From contig PWKY01000094.1 in assembly GCA_003560595.1 (NCBI GenBank), positions 1 to 32,468 of the forward strand: DNA of 32,468 nt, written 5' to 3'. Shown here piece after piece: positions 1 to 10,014 of the stretch. This DNA comes from Thermoplasmata archaeon. Its GTDB lineage: Archaea; Thermoplasmatota; Thermoplasmata; Halarchaeoplasmatales; Halarchaeoplasmataceae. The notes beneath the pieces are model-generated. The model worked only from the letters and a program-made list of their open reading frames with translations. It searched no databases and was not told the DNA's origin. A program made the position numbers and the translations under genes. The first letter of the stretch is position 1, and each line of letters starts with the position of its first letter.

Positions 1-690
1 ATGGAGTTCACAAGGATGGTCATAGGTCCTGAGATCATCGAAGAATCCAACAGTCGCATAATACTTAAAGACCTGATCGACCCCTCTGAATTCTCACAAC
101 GCAAAGGTCTCAGGAGGATGTATCTCATAGTAAAAAAGATGCATCAGGACGCCATAAAGGCCTTCTTAGAGAACAATGAAACCCTGGCTAAAGATGTCAT
201 CACGCGTGACACCGACTGCGATCGACTTTTCTGGATGATCACAAAGCACTATAATATGCTATTATCCAATCCCCGGTTGGTGGAGAGCTTGAAGATATCT
301 CGGGAGAGGAGTCTTAGCTATATGTTGGTGTCCCGGACCATGGAACGTATCGGGGACCACGCAGCAAGGATCGCTGAGAACACTCTCATGCTGAGTGACG
401 ATTTCAATGGAAATTTAAAAGAAGGGATCAAGGAAGAGAGCGAACTATCCCTGGAGATCCTGGAGGAAGCCTCCACCGCATTCTTCAAGGAGGATCTGCA
501 AAAAGCCAACCACTCCATCGATATGCGTGAGGACCTAGAGAAGCTGAACGACAGATTGATGAGGAGCATAAAAGAGGAGGATCGAGAGAACGTGGCCCCT
601 CTATCATACATATTGGAGAGTATATCGAGAACAGGTTCGTATGCTACTGATATCTCGGAGATCAGCATCAATTATATCATGTCTCGGTAG
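1..690 (+). CDS. PhoU-domain protein (probable C-terminal part of an archaeal AbrB/PhoU-type regulator), 5' end probably beyond the window
   Basis: ORF open from base 1; repeated PhoU-like helical motifs (SRTMERIGDHAARIAENTLML, SISRTGSYATDISEISINYI). Confidence 0.8.
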   Translation: MEFTRMVIGPEIIEESNSRIILKDLIDPSEFSQRKGLRRMYLIVKKMHQDAIKAFLENNETLAKDVITRDTDCDRLFWMITKHYNMLLSNPRLVESLKISRERSLSYMLVSRTMERIGDHAARIAENTLMLSDDFNGNLKEGIKEESELSLEILEEASTAFFKEDLQKANHSIDMREDLEKLNDRLMRSIKEEDRENVAPLSYILESISRTGSYATDISEISINYIMSR

Positions 691-697
691 AATTAAC

Positions 698-1495
698 TCA
701 GATATGATGATCTATCGCTTCTATCAGGTCGTTTATGTCCCCCTCGGCATCGATCCTGATCACATCAACCCCCATGGTCTCTGACTCATCAAGGACAATG
801 TTAAAACACCTATCGTATCTTTTTAGATCCTTCTTGATGCGTTCTTCATCCTCTCCTTCGTAAAAGTTGGGATAACCTTTCCTTCTTTGTTTCATCCTGG
901 AAATGCATTTGGTGGGCGAACTCTTCAGATAGATTATCTTTTCCGGTAAAGATATGAGGTGAGAATAGTCTCGCACATCCTCCTGGACGAAATCTTGTTT
1001 GGGATCCGGATGAACGAAGATAGATCCGGCGCGGAAAACAAATCCTTCATCAACCAATATGTGCTTTTCTGTGGGGCGTATGTACTCATCTATCAACATG
1101 TACTTTTCCACCGTCAGCCCGACCCATTCCATAACCTTACGTATGCGTTCTTCATCATGAGTATGATCAGCCAACGATCTCTGGATAGTCTTTAAAGAAT
1201 CGGGATACTTGCTTCTAAATCTCCCCAATATCTTATCGGACAGACCGGTCACTTTTGTCAGATATCTTATCAGTACTAACTGTTTCAGGGAGCCAGGTGT
1301 AACACCGTAAGTCTTTGCGAACAACCCTTTGAACTGTTTCGATCCCAAAGGTTGTTCTTTCCTAGAGAATGCTTTCCCCACTGCATCGATGTAGGCCCGA
1401 TCCCAATGTAGATACTTTCTTTCGTCCTCGACCAGTTTTTCAACGACGGTGGTTTTACCTACACCCGGGATCCCGATGATCTCGATCATGTTCAT
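698..1495 (-). CDS. P-loop nucleotide kinase/AAA-like ATPase of unknown substrate at the end of the glycan operon
   Basis: N-terminal Walker A GIPGVGKTT; adenylate kinase-like overall, but no family-specific substrate motif recognised. Confidence 0.6.
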   Translation of the reverse strand: MNMIEIIGIPGVGKTTVVEKLVEDERKYLHWDRAYIDAVGKAFSRKEQPLGSKQFKGLFAKTYGVTPGSLKQLVLIRYLTKVTGLSDKILGRFRSKYPDSLKTIQRSLADHTHDEERIRKVMEWVGLTVEKYMLIDEYIRPTEKHILVDEGFVFRAGSIFVHPDPKQDFVQEDVRDYSHLISLPEKIIYLKSSPTKCISRMKQRRKGYPNFYEGEDEERIKKDLKRYDRCFNIVLDESETMGVDVIRIDAEGDINDLIEAIDHHI

Positions 1496-1561
1496 CTACC
1501 TGTGTTTGGAGAGCTCTTGTGTACATAACTTTTTTGTTACGATACAAAAAAATCCTATCAT

Positions 1562-2803
1562 CTATTTAAAGTACCCCTGTTTATCCAATATGTGGTAAGA
1601 ATAGATATTGATGATGACGCTACCTACAGTGTAGATAATCAATGTGGAATAGGCTATACCGATCAGACCATAGTTCCAGTATAAAATTATGTTCAAAGGT
1701 ATGTTGAGTATGGCCATGGTACCTTTTCCGTAAAGTACCACTATCTCGTTACCGGTGGCCTGCACCGCTTCGGTGAAGGGTAGCGTTGAAAAGTATGCCA
1801 CCATGTAGAATATCAACACTTGTAGTATGCGTCCCGATTCAGAATAGTCTTCACCAAACAAAAATATCACCACAGGTTCGGCCATAATGTAACCTACCAC
1901 CGCTAAGAGTAACATCCCTGCTGTAAATAATATGGAATATTTAATTATAGTATCCTTTTTTACCCTTCCTTCATGAAGTGTTTTTACCGCTACTGGGAAG
2001 AATGCGTCCCCCAAAAGGTTCTTCAACACCTCGGCCTCCCTAGCCAGATAAAAAGCCACACCGTATATCGCCACCTCCGGCGCCGTACCCAACAATGAGA
2101 TCATGAAAAGGTCAACCTTACTGTGTAACCTTCCCGCGACGTTCATAGCGGAGAACACCGCCGAAGGCTTCACGATGTCCATATCCCATCGGAACTTTGA
2201 AAAGACGTTGAATTTGACGATCCCTTTTGAGCGGTAAAAACGAAGGACCATGTCTAAAAAAGATGTTAGGACCGACAGTATGACCACTGTAAAAAGTCCG
2301 AACCCCATCTTCAAAAATAAGATGGCAAAGCCGACGAAGAGCCCCATCCTTATCACTTCAAAGATGGCTAGGTACTCCATCTTCTCGGTGAACTTGTATA
2401 TCGTATTGATGTAACTCTTAAAACTGTTGGAGAACAAACTCAAGCTGAATATGGCGATATAGAACTTGGTTCTGACTTCATACCCCATAAAAAGAGACCC
2501 TACCAACATGGCCATGATGGCGATCATGATGAACACCGACTGCATACCAACTGTGCGATTCAACACCGCGTCGGCATTTTCAACATCCTTACTACCCTCC
2601 CGTATCACCGTTTTCTTGAGGCCGGGAAAGGCCAGAAGTTGAAATATACCCATGAAAGCACCGACGGTCACGAATATACCGTAATGGTCGGGTCCAAGGT
2701 ATCTTGCTAGGTAAACAAATCCGATGAAACCTATGCCTTGGGCGATTATCGTACCCAAAGTGAGGTACGAAAAGTTCTTCAGACCTCTTTTTATCTTGTT
2801 CAT
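1562..2803 (-). CDS. Wzx-like polysaccharide flippase (MOP superfamily membrane protein)
   Basis: 413 aa, about 12 hydrophobic segments, N-terminal NFSYLTLGTIIAQGIGFIGFVYLARYLGPDHYGIF typical of O-antigen flippases. Confidence 0.85.
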   Translation of the reverse strand: MNKIKRGLKNFSYLTLGTIIAQGIGFIGFVYLARYLGPDHYGIFVTVGAFMGIFQLLAFPGLKKTVIREGSKDVENADAVLNRTVGMQSVFIMIAIMAMLVGSLFMGYEVRTKFYIAIFSLSLFSNSFKSYINTIYKFTEKMEYLAIFEVIRMGLFVGFAILFLKMGFGLFTVVILSVLTSFLDMVLRFYRSKGIVKFNVFSKFRWDMDIVKPSAVFSAMNVAGRLHSKVDLFMISLLGTAPEVAIYGVAFYLAREAEVLKNLLGDAFFPVAVKTLHEGRVKKDTIIKYSILFTAGMLLLAVVGYIMAEPVVIFLFGEDYSESGRILQVLIFYMVAYFSTLPFTEAVQATGNEIVVLYGKGTMAILNIPLNIILYWNYGLIGIAYSTLIIYTVGSVIINIYSYHILDKQGYFK

Positions 2804-2850
2804 TTAAATACCTTTAACATCTTGTTCCTGATCATATCCGAAGAGCCATA

Positions 2851-4113
2851 TCATAATATATCAACCCACTGTCCGACGATATTCTCTAGATCAAAATCCT
2901 GTACACGCGTCATAGCCAGTTTTCGATATCTTTCTTTCATTTGACCATCTCTCAGCACATGTATCATGGCCTTGGCAAGCTCTCTTTCTTCATGGGTCAC
3001 CGGTTCTTTGGAGCCGTACCGTTCACCATCACACACCGGTGTAAGTATCCCGAAGTCCCCGTATTCTATATCCTCTATGTTTTTTTCTAGATCGGTCCCT
3101 GGTGCCAGGATCTCTCTGGGTCCGGACTGGCAGTCGGTGGAGATGATGGGGAGACCGCAGGCCATGGCTTCTGTTATCACATTTCCGAACCCCTCGAACA
3201 GTGACGATAGAACGAAAACGTCCGATCGGGATAGAAATTTAAATGGATTTTTTTGATACCCCATAAAGAACACACAGTCATTCAAACCTAGATCATCTCT
3301 GAGTTCCTTCAAGTAACCTTCAAATTTACCCTCTCCGAAGATGGCGAGTTTTACTCCCGGTACCTCCTCTCTTACTACCGCAAAGGCTCTTAGCAGGTGC
3401 CATTGACCTTTCTGTTCGTTCAAACTTCCAACGTTTACCAGTATCGGGCCGTCACCGAATATGGATCGGTGATTTTCTTTCGTCAATCCTTCTTTTGAAA
3501 GAGATCCGATCCTTTCCGTGTCACACGGGTTGTAGATGGTTTTTATCATGTTCTCATCTATACCGAAATTGTCCACCAGATCCCGTTTCACACCTTCGGA
3601 TAGTGTGACGATGGTATGGGCTTTTCCATAAAATAACTTGATGAATGCTTTTGCAAAGATACCGTAAAGACTACCTCGAAACTTTCTTGATTGGTTGTTC
3701 CTCACAGATAGTATGATCTTCTCTTCACGAGACCCCAATATCTGTGAAAGTACGTTGATATGGTGTGATTGAGAAAGAAAGCTCACGGTTGTATGGATAT
3801 CTTTCGATTCCTTTATCTTTTTCAATCTGAGAGAGGCTAGTAAGATACCACCTATCAGATGGATGTCTCGACGAAAATCAACTCCTAGATCTATAAGTTC
3901 ACCCTTGTATTCGTAGGTGATCTTTCTAGCATCATGTAGTACTATATGAACTCGGATATCCTCTGGAAATCGCTGAGATAGGTTAGACACCACACGTTCT
4001 GCACCTCCTGCATCTAGGTTCGGTATCAACAATATTACATTTTTCTTGTTATCCTCTTTCATCTGACTCTCCAAAACCTCTGGATTATATATTAATCTAT
4101 TGACATGAATCAT
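2851..4113 (-). CDS. GT4-family glycosyltransferase
   Basis: IPNLDAGGAERVVSNLSQ N-terminus and EGFGNVITEAMACGLPIISTD motif. Start set at MIHVNR because its ATG overlaps the upstream stop (TGATG). Confidence 0.88.
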   Translation of the reverse strand: MIHVNRLIYNPEVLESQMKEDNKKNVILLIPNLDAGGAERVVSNLSQRFPEDIRVHIVLHDARKITYEYKGELIDLGVDFRRDIHLIGGILLASLRLKKIKESKDIHTTVSFLSQSHHINVLSQILGSREEKIILSVRNNQSRKFRGSLYGIFAKAFIKLFYGKAHTIVTLSEGVKRDLVDNFGIDENMIKTIYNPCDTERIGSLSKEGLTKENHRSIFGDGPILVNVGSLNEQKGQWHLLRAFAVVREEVPGVKLAIFGEGKFEGYLKELRDDLGLNDCVFFMGYQKNPFKFLSRSDVFVLSSLFEGFGNVITEAMACGLPIISTDCQSGPREILAPGTDLEKNIEDIEYGDFGILTPVCDGERYGSKEPVTHEERELAKAMIHVLRDGQMKERYRKLAMTRVQDFDLENIVGQWVDIL

Positions 4114-4916
4114 CACGCGACATCCTTCAAGTCTGGATGTTCCCAGGAAACACCATCTGACCTCGTGGTCTCGACCCGCACATCCTGCCAATGGCTGTGC
4201 CTGACCAGTACCCGTGCAGGAACTTTTGGAATACCCAGGATCTTAGCGATGAAAAAACGGTGTCTTCCCGTGGTTTCCAGGAATAACTCACCGTCACGCC
4301 CGATAACCACGGTGATCTCGTCGTACTCCGGAGGTCGAAAGAAAGGTTTTTCATTTAAATCTCTCTGAGTTTTAAACCCTCTTTTTTTGATATCATCGTA
4401 CAATCGTTCGATCTTCAGACCCATGCTATCCAACTTCTCTTCAGTATCCTTTAAAGGATGGTCCGGATCCGACCTCCACCTATAGAATTCCGTTCTATTC
4501 CAAGATACGCCTTCCAGCAGGAACTCTTTCATGGAGTGAAACAGTAGGTAGCGGTCCAGGGGTACCAAAGCCATCTTTTCCTGAAAGGTTGCATCGTGGG
4601 GGTGGTCGAACATGTCGTCTAATTCTTTCTTTCTAAGGTCCCAGTCCCCCCCTCTAACGTAGGTACCGTCCCGTGATACGAGCGGATGAAAATATGGGGT
4701 GAGAACGTAGTCTATATCATGAGGGGCTATGTATATCAGTCTGTAAGGGTCGGGAGCCGCGTCCCTATATCTGAGCCGGTAGTATCCATGTCTCAGATAA
4801 GCTACGGGTCGGGCAAATATGGGCCAAATGTAATATCCCAGACTTATCTTGATCAGATTAATAAATCCTTCTTCCTTGAGTATTTTAGATCCTTTTTTCA
4901 GAAACCCTCCATTCAT
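4113..4916 (-). CDS. ParB/sulfiredoxin-like domain protein in glycan cluster
   Basis: TTGRHRFFIAKILGIPKVPARVLVRHSHWQ resembles the ParB/Srx-like GxHR...A..LG...V.a.V motif; ATGA coupling to its neighbour. Confidence 0.6.
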   Translation of the reverse strand: MNGGFLKKGSKILKEEGFINLIKISLGYYIWPIFARPVAYLRHGYYRLRYRDAAPDPYRLIYIAPHDIDYVLTPYFHPLVSRDGTYVRGGDWDLRKKELDDMFDHPHDATFQEKMALVPLDRYLLFHSMKEFLLEGVSWNRTEFYRWRSDPDHPLKDTEEKLDSMGLKIERLYDDIKKRGFKTQRDLNEKPFFRPPEYDEITVVIGRDGELFLETTGRHRFFIAKILGIPKVPARVLVRHSHWQDVRVETTRSDGVSWEHPDLKDVA

Positions 4917-6073
4917 CCCTTTCCCTCTTTCAATTCGTTGGCTCGGTCCATTATCATCTCCGCTCTCTTATTCCATGTGTATCTTTCGTGGAATTCCTTC
5001 TTCGCCCTTCCCCCTATCTTATCCCTCAGCTCTTTATCTCTGAGTCTGTTGAGGGCATCTATCCATTCATCGGGCTCATCCGGGTCACAGAGCAGGGCGG
5101 TTTCTCCGTCAACCAATATCTCCCTTATGGCCGGCAGGTCCGAGGCCAGCATAGGGTTTCCGGTGGCCATGTATTCGAATATCTTCAGCGGAGACATCCA
5201 CCTTACGGTGTTCTGCCCTCCGTCCACACGTAGCTCCCTTTGATAGGGGGCCAAAAGCACATCGAATGAACTTCTGTACCTGTCTATCTCCGACGGTGGT
5301 ACGAATCCGTGAAAGGTTATGTTGTCCTTTTTGATTGATCTCTTCCATACTTCGATATCCTTGTCACCGCCTCCCACAACGTGAAAGTTAGCGTTATCAC
5401 AACTCTCAACCATCTTCTTTATGATCCTCTTCCCCCGGCCCTCGTAAAGGTTACCTATGTATCCTACCTGGAGCCCTATATCGTTGTTGAACTCCATGGG
5501 GGATATGGACGGGTCAAGTGGTTCGGCCGCATCCCTGGCCAGCAGTATCCTGTCCGGATCTATGTTATAGCGGTGTTCATGATACTTCTTGATGGATTCG
5601 GAGATCACAACCAGTAGTAAAAATTGTTTACTTTTGAGCAGTCTTTTGAACAGTATATTTCTACATCTACCAAGCTGTTCGAATGGGACCGGAACATGTG
5701 ATTCATAGATAGTAGGCATCCCCTTCAAGGAAGCCAGATAAGCAGTGGTTTCGTTACGAGTATAGACCATATCCGGCCTTATCTTCGCCGCTTCCTTCAC
5801 AGAACGCCAGCTGTTGACCACGTTACCACCGGCTTTTAGATATACCTCCGGAACGATAGGTAAGTTCGGATATGGTTTCGGTACGTAGATTATATCGAAG
5901 GAGTTCTTCACACCATAGTACTCCCAAACATCTTCATTTTCCTCTCCCCTCATCGCTCCTATCAGATACACCTCGTGTCCGATATCGGAAAGTGCGCTGC
6001 ACATCTTCATCATGTGTACGGAGTGGGCCGAGCGCGAAGGGAGGACGGGACTTCCCAGATAGGCGATCTTCAA
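4913..6073 (-). CDS. GT4-family glycosyltransferase
   Basis: N-terminal MKIAYLGSPVLPSRSAHSVHMMKMCSAL and C-terminal PLKIFEYMATGNPMLASDLPAIREIL donor-site motif. Confidence 0.88.
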   Translation of the reverse strand: MKIAYLGSPVLPSRSAHSVHMMKMCSALSDIGHEVYLIGAMRGEENEDVWEYYGVKNSFDIIYVPKPYPNLPIVPEVYLKAGGNVVNSWRSVKEAAKIRPDMVYTRNETTAYLASLKGMPTIYESHVPVPFEQLGRCRNILFKRLLKSKQFLLLVVISESIKKYHEHRYNIDPDRILLARDAAEPLDPSISPMEFNNDIGLQVGYIGNLYEGRGKRIIKKMVESCDNANFHVVGGGDKDIEVWKRSIKKDNITFHGFVPPSEIDRYRSSFDVLLAPYQRELRVDGGQNTVRWMSPLKIFEYMATGNPMLASDLPAIREILVDGETALLCDPDEPDEWIDALNRLRDKELRDKIGGRAKKEFHERYTWNKRAEMIMDRANELKEGKG

Positions 6074-7323
6074 GACCTCACCCCTTCTAACTCCTCTTCA
6101 TACACTTCTACTATGTCGTTGACGATCCTTTCTGAGCATAACTTCCTGCGGTAAAAGGTCTTCATATTTTCGGCCATGACATCCCTCTCACCGTGGTCTT
6201 CGATGATATTTTTCAACTTCTGGACCATATCTTCCACTTCGGGATCAACCAGTAATCCATTGTATCCATCCTTTACGATCTCCGGACTGCCTCCCACCCT
6301 GGTCGCCACGATAGGTGTACCGAAATGAGCGGCTTCCAGGAGAACCCTGGATAGGGGTTCGGGCCACAGTGAAGGTACCACGACGACGTCCGCCTGCCGG
6401 TATATCGAGTGAACGGCATCATGATCCACCCTTCCAAGGAAATCCACTGATGGACCGGCCAGGTTGGTCAGTTTTTCCCTCTCAGGGCCATCACCGACTA
6501 TCAGCAGCCGGGAATCCGTGTTCAACCTGTTGAAAGCCTTTATGAGGAGGTCCACCCCCTTTATATTACTGAGTTCACCGATGTACACTAAGAGAACACC
6601 TTCCTGATCCAGATCCATCTTATCATCGGACTCGGCTATATCAGAGATATTGACCACTTTACTGATCTTGCTCTTCTTTACACCTTCTTTTATGAGCAGT
6701 CCGTTTATGAAATCGCTTAGGCTGAAGAAGCGGTCAACTTTTTGGATGTCTTTTTTTCTTTTCAAAAAATCTATATACAGGGGTAGCCAGAATAGTGGAT
6801 TGTACTTAAATGGAGTTCTCAATCGATGTCCACCGATGTATTCGGAATGCGTTATGCATCCTATGAACTTAACAGGAGAGCAGCCTTGACATACTTCTTT
6901 ATCTTTGTAGAACAGATTCCCTTTAGGGCAGAAATTGATATACGAGTTGATGGTGGCGAAACTCGGTTTGTCCACCTTGACTATGCTGGTGAGATTGAAG
7001 AAGTGGACGATATCGTACTCTTCGACTATCCTGCCGAGTTGTCGCCTCACACTTCTCTTGAAGTACATTTTACGTTTCAGGTTATCCCAAAGGGTCGCGC
7101 GTCCACCTCCGGTTTTCAACTTACGCAGTATGGTGACCCCTTTATTTCTCTCTAATGTAGGGCATCCTTCAACTTCGGAGGTCAGTACGGTGACCTCTAT
7201 CCCCTTACATTCCGCAAGCTTAGAGGCCAAAAGTGCGCAGGATAATTCACCTCCTCCATATGATTCAGGAGGATACGATTCACTGACGAACAGGACCTTC
7301 AAGATGCCTTCGGATCTACTCAT
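6070..7323 (-). CDS. GT4-family glycosyltransferase
   Basis: ESYPPESYGGGELSCALLASKLA N-terminus and EPLSRVLLEAAHFGTPIVATRVGGSPEIV motif; ATGA overlap with the next gene. Confidence 0.9.
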   Translation of the reverse strand: MSRSEGILKVLFVSESYPPESYGGGELSCALLASKLAECKGIEVTVLTSEVEGCPTLERNKGVTILRKLKTGGGRATLWDNLKRKMYFKRSVRRQLGRIVEEYDIVHFFNLTSIVKVDKPSFATINSYINFCPKGNLFYKDKEVCQGCSPVKFIGCITHSEYIGGHRLRTPFKYNPLFWLPLYIDFLKRKKDIQKVDRFFSLSDFINGLLIKEGVKKSKISKVVNISDIAESDDKMDLDQEGVLLVYIGELSNIKGVDLLIKAFNRLNTDSRLLIVGDGPEREKLTNLAGPSVDFLGRVDHDAVHSIYRQADVVVVPSLWPEPLSRVLLEAAHFGTPIVATRVGGSPEIVKDGYNGLLVDPEVEDMVQKLKNIIEDHGERDVMAENMKTFYRRKLCSERIVNDIVEVYEEELEGVRS

Positions 7324-7419
7324 ATCATCACTGTTTTATATTATAGTCACTGCATAGTCCTCATCATTTAACAAACTTTCTCCATATGTGAACTAAACGA
7401 TGCGACTTTAAAGAGATGA

Positions 7420-8547
7420 TCAAAGGATCTCTTCAACCGTATCTTCCAAGATATCCATGGCTCGATGGATATTTTTAGTCGAATTTGCGTATGAGAACCG
7501 TATATGTCCCTCGCCTACAGAGCCAAAGGCGTTGCCCGGGGTGGCAAGAACTCCCTTTTCAAGGAGCATGAAAGCGAACTTATCGGAAGATATGTTAAGA
7601 TCGATGGTGGGGAATACATAGAAAGCCCCTTTGGGAGTCAAACAATCGAACCCATTGATGTCGTTCAAGCGGGAAACGATAACATCTCTTCTTTTCTTGA
7701 ATGTGCGGGTCATCTCTTCTACAAAATCGATACGTTCCTTTAGAGCATAGAGTATAGCGTGCTGTGGTGGTGTAGGCGGACATGCGACGGTATAATAATG
7801 TAGTTTGCCGATCTCTTTTATCCAGTCACTTCTGGTGACCATGAAGCCTATCCGCCAACCGGTCATGGCGAAGGTTTTTGAGAATGAATTGATGGCTATC
7901 ACGTTGTCGTGATCTCCGAGGAAGGAGATGTGATCTCCATCGTAAACCATCATCTCATACACTTCATCAGAGATTATCAGTATGTCATTGTCCACGGCCC
8001 ATTCAGTGATCTCTTTTACCGCTTTTTTAGTGATCACCCCGCCGGTGGGATTGCCTGGCGAATTGACGATGATAGCTTTTGTATCTGGAGTTCGAAGCTC
8101 TTCCAGCTTATCTACAGAGGGGATAAAATCATCACGCTGTAGAACCGGATAGGGAACAGGTTTAGCACCTGCAATCCTGGTTTGAGGAGAATAAAGGACA
8201 AAACCCGGTTCAGGATATAGAACTTCATCCCCACGGCATACAGTAGATTCCATCACGATCCTCAATGCCTGGGTAGCACCTACGTTCACCATAACATTAT
8301 CACTGGTGATATCCGACCTATATTTTGATTGATGACGAGCGATCTCTTCCCGCAGTGCGGGTAAACCATATGAAGAGCCGTACCCGTTGTATCCATCTAA
8401 CATGGCTTTCCGATAGTGATCAACAACATCTTCAGGGGGATTAAAATCGGGCTGTCCTAGCCCAAGATTGATCGTATCTTCGGTGGCCATCTCGAACATC
8501 TTTCTGATCCCACTAAGTTCCATCCTCCTTACTTTTTCATTTATCAT
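7420..8547 (-). CDS. PLP-dependent class I/II aminotransferase (aspartate/aromatic aminotransferase-like)
   Basis: NSPGNPTGGVI and SFSKTFAMTGWRIGF motifs. Confidence 0.92.
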   Translation of the reverse strand: MINEKVRRMELSGIRKMFEMATEDTINLGLGQPDFNPPEDVVDHYRKAMLDGYNGYGSSYGLPALREEIARHQSKYRSDITSDNVMVNVGATQALRIVMESTVCRGDEVLYPEPGFVLYSPQTRIAGAKPVPYPVLQRDDFIPSVDKLEELRTPDTKAIIVNSPGNPTGGVITKKAVKEITEWAVDNDILIISDEVYEMMVYDGDHISFLGDHDNVIAINSFSKTFAMTGWRIGFMVTRSDWIKEIGKLHYYTVACPPTPPQHAILYALKERIDFVEEMTRTFKKRRDVIVSRLNDINGFDCLTPKGAFYVFPTIDLNISSDKFAFMLLEKGVLATPGNAFGSVGEGHIRFSYANSTKNIHRAMDILEDTVEEIL

Positions 8548-9529
8548 CTCGGTTTCCTCCGTTCTCTAAAACCTCAGGGTTGACTATATTTTTAGGCATA
8601 TCGCCTTCCAAGACCGCTATCAAATTCTCTGCAGCCATCTCTGCCATACCGTTCCTTGCTTTATGAGAGGCGCTGCCAAGGTGGGGAACTAAGACTACAT
8701 TTTCCAGATCGTAATAATCCGGGTTAGCACCGTATGGTTCATCGGCGAAAACGTCTATCCCCGCCCCTGCGATCTTACCGCTCCTCAGTGCTTCTATGAG
8801 GGCTTCCTCTTCCACAACATCCCCTCTAGCAGTGTTGATAAGATATGCAGTTTTCTTCATCATCTCTAATTCATGCCAACTGACCATATGTTTGGTCTCT
8901 TCAGTCAGTGGAACGTGGAGAGATACAAAATCCGATTGTTTTAGTAGTTTCTCTAACCCCACATACTCTGCATCTAACTCTTTTTCGACCTTCTCCACCC
9001 TATTCCGATTGTAATATATAATATCCATACCGAAGGCTTTAGCCCTACTCGCTACGGCTGTACCTATCTGTCCCATACCAACTATACCTATTGTATTATT
9101 CGTTAACTCCCTACCGACCAATAACGTAGGGTCCCATCCTTCGAATCGGTCTTCACGTACGAACTTGTCACCTATGGCGATGTTCCTAGCAACCGCCAGC
9201 ATGAGAGCAAGTGCGAGTTCTGCCGTTGCGTTTGTTAGTACGCCCGGGGTATTTGTTACTGCGATACCACGTTTTGTAGCGGCTTCGACGTCGATGTTAT
9301 CATAACCTACCGCATAGTTGGAGATCACTTTGAGATCCTCACCCGCTTCGATTATATCCTGGTCTATCATATCTGTTAAGATACACAGCAGTGCATCCTT
9401 TCCTTTTACACCCTCTATCATCTCTTCTTTGCTCAATCTACGTGGTTCGGGATTGACTTCGGTTACGTACTTTTGTGTGATCTTGTTTAACCCGGATTCG
9501 GGTATACGTCGGGTGATGAATACATCCAT
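8537..9529 (-). CDS. D-2-hydroxyacid dehydrogenase (glyoxylate/hydroxypyruvate reductase-like)
   Basis: NAD-binding GIVGMGQIG, INTARGDVVEEEAL and PHLGSASHKAR motifs. Start set at MDVFITRRIP; overlaps the downstream aminotransferase by about 11 bp. Confidence 0.9.
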   Translation of the reverse strand: MDVFITRRIPESGLNKITQKYVTEVNPEPRRLSKEEMIEGVKGKDALLCILTDMIDQDIIEAGEDLKVISNYAVGYDNIDVEAATKRGIAVTNTPGVLTNATAELALALMLAVARNIAIGDKFVREDRFEGWDPTLLVGRELTNNTIGIVGMGQIGTAVASRAKAFGMDIIYYNRNRVEKVEKELDAEYVGLEKLLKQSDFVSLHVPLTEETKHMVSWHELEMMKKTAYLINTARGDVVEEEALIEALRSGKIAGAGIDVFADEPYGANPDYYDLENVVLVPHLGSASHKARNGMAEMAAENLIAVLEGDMPKNIVNPEVLENGGNRDDK

Positions 9530-9690
9530 AATATCACTATGTGGACTATAGAGCACTATTGTTATTACTTTTCGGTGTTCAAGATATCCATAGAAAAGTA
9601 CAAAGGTAGCCTAGTCTATGTGTAAAAGATGATGACAAGAACCCCGCTGAGCCTTCCGGCGATGATGAAGATTTTGAGTTCTGATGAACA

Positions 9691-9891
9691 TCAAGGTTCG
9701 ATAGTTTCATAACCTTCTACGGAATAAGGCTGCAGTACTATCAGTCCAAAACCCATCCAAGATATAAGTATTATAGTCAAAACGATGTTATCTATCCATA
9801 TCGTATGATTTATGATCATCAATGCCATCGGTATGATGATGGTTGATAGCAAGTAAAACAATATCCTTGATGTAGATCTTTTACGGGCCAT
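9691..9891 (-). CDS. Small membrane protein, two predicted TM segments, unknown function
   Basis: 66-aa ORF with two hydrophobic stretches (ILFYLLSTIIIPMALMII, NIVLTIILISWMGFGLIVL). Confidence 0.5.
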   Translation of the reverse strand: MARKRSTSRILFYLLSTIIIPMALMIINHTIWIDNIVLTIILISWMGFGLIVLQPYSVEGYETIEP

Positions 9892-10014
9892 TAACTTATC
9901 GATGAAGCGGGTGTGATATATATTTTTTGTATTTCCTTCGTCTTCTCAAGCTTTGATGAGATAAAGGGACTTCTAAACGGTGCTAGTTTGATATTGAGTT
10001 GCTAGCGAATATGG

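Noticed and set aside
2851-4191. N-terminal extension MAGCAGRDHEVRW... of the GT4 ORF
   Set aside because: Extension runs antiframe through the upstream ParB-like gene; the ATG overlapping that gene's stop (4113) is more plausible.
4105-5243. Plus-strand ORFs (87 aa, 185 aa) opposite the ParB-like and GT4 genes
   Set aside because: No conserved motifs; opposite strand is part of a continuous translationally coupled operon.
9607-9684. Short plus-strand frame reading ...KDDDKNPAEPSGDDEDFEF stop in the gap between 2-hydroxyacid dehydrogenase and the small membrane protein
   Set aside because: Only about 25 codons, no start codon, low-complexity acidic; could be a gene remnant but indistinguishable from chance.
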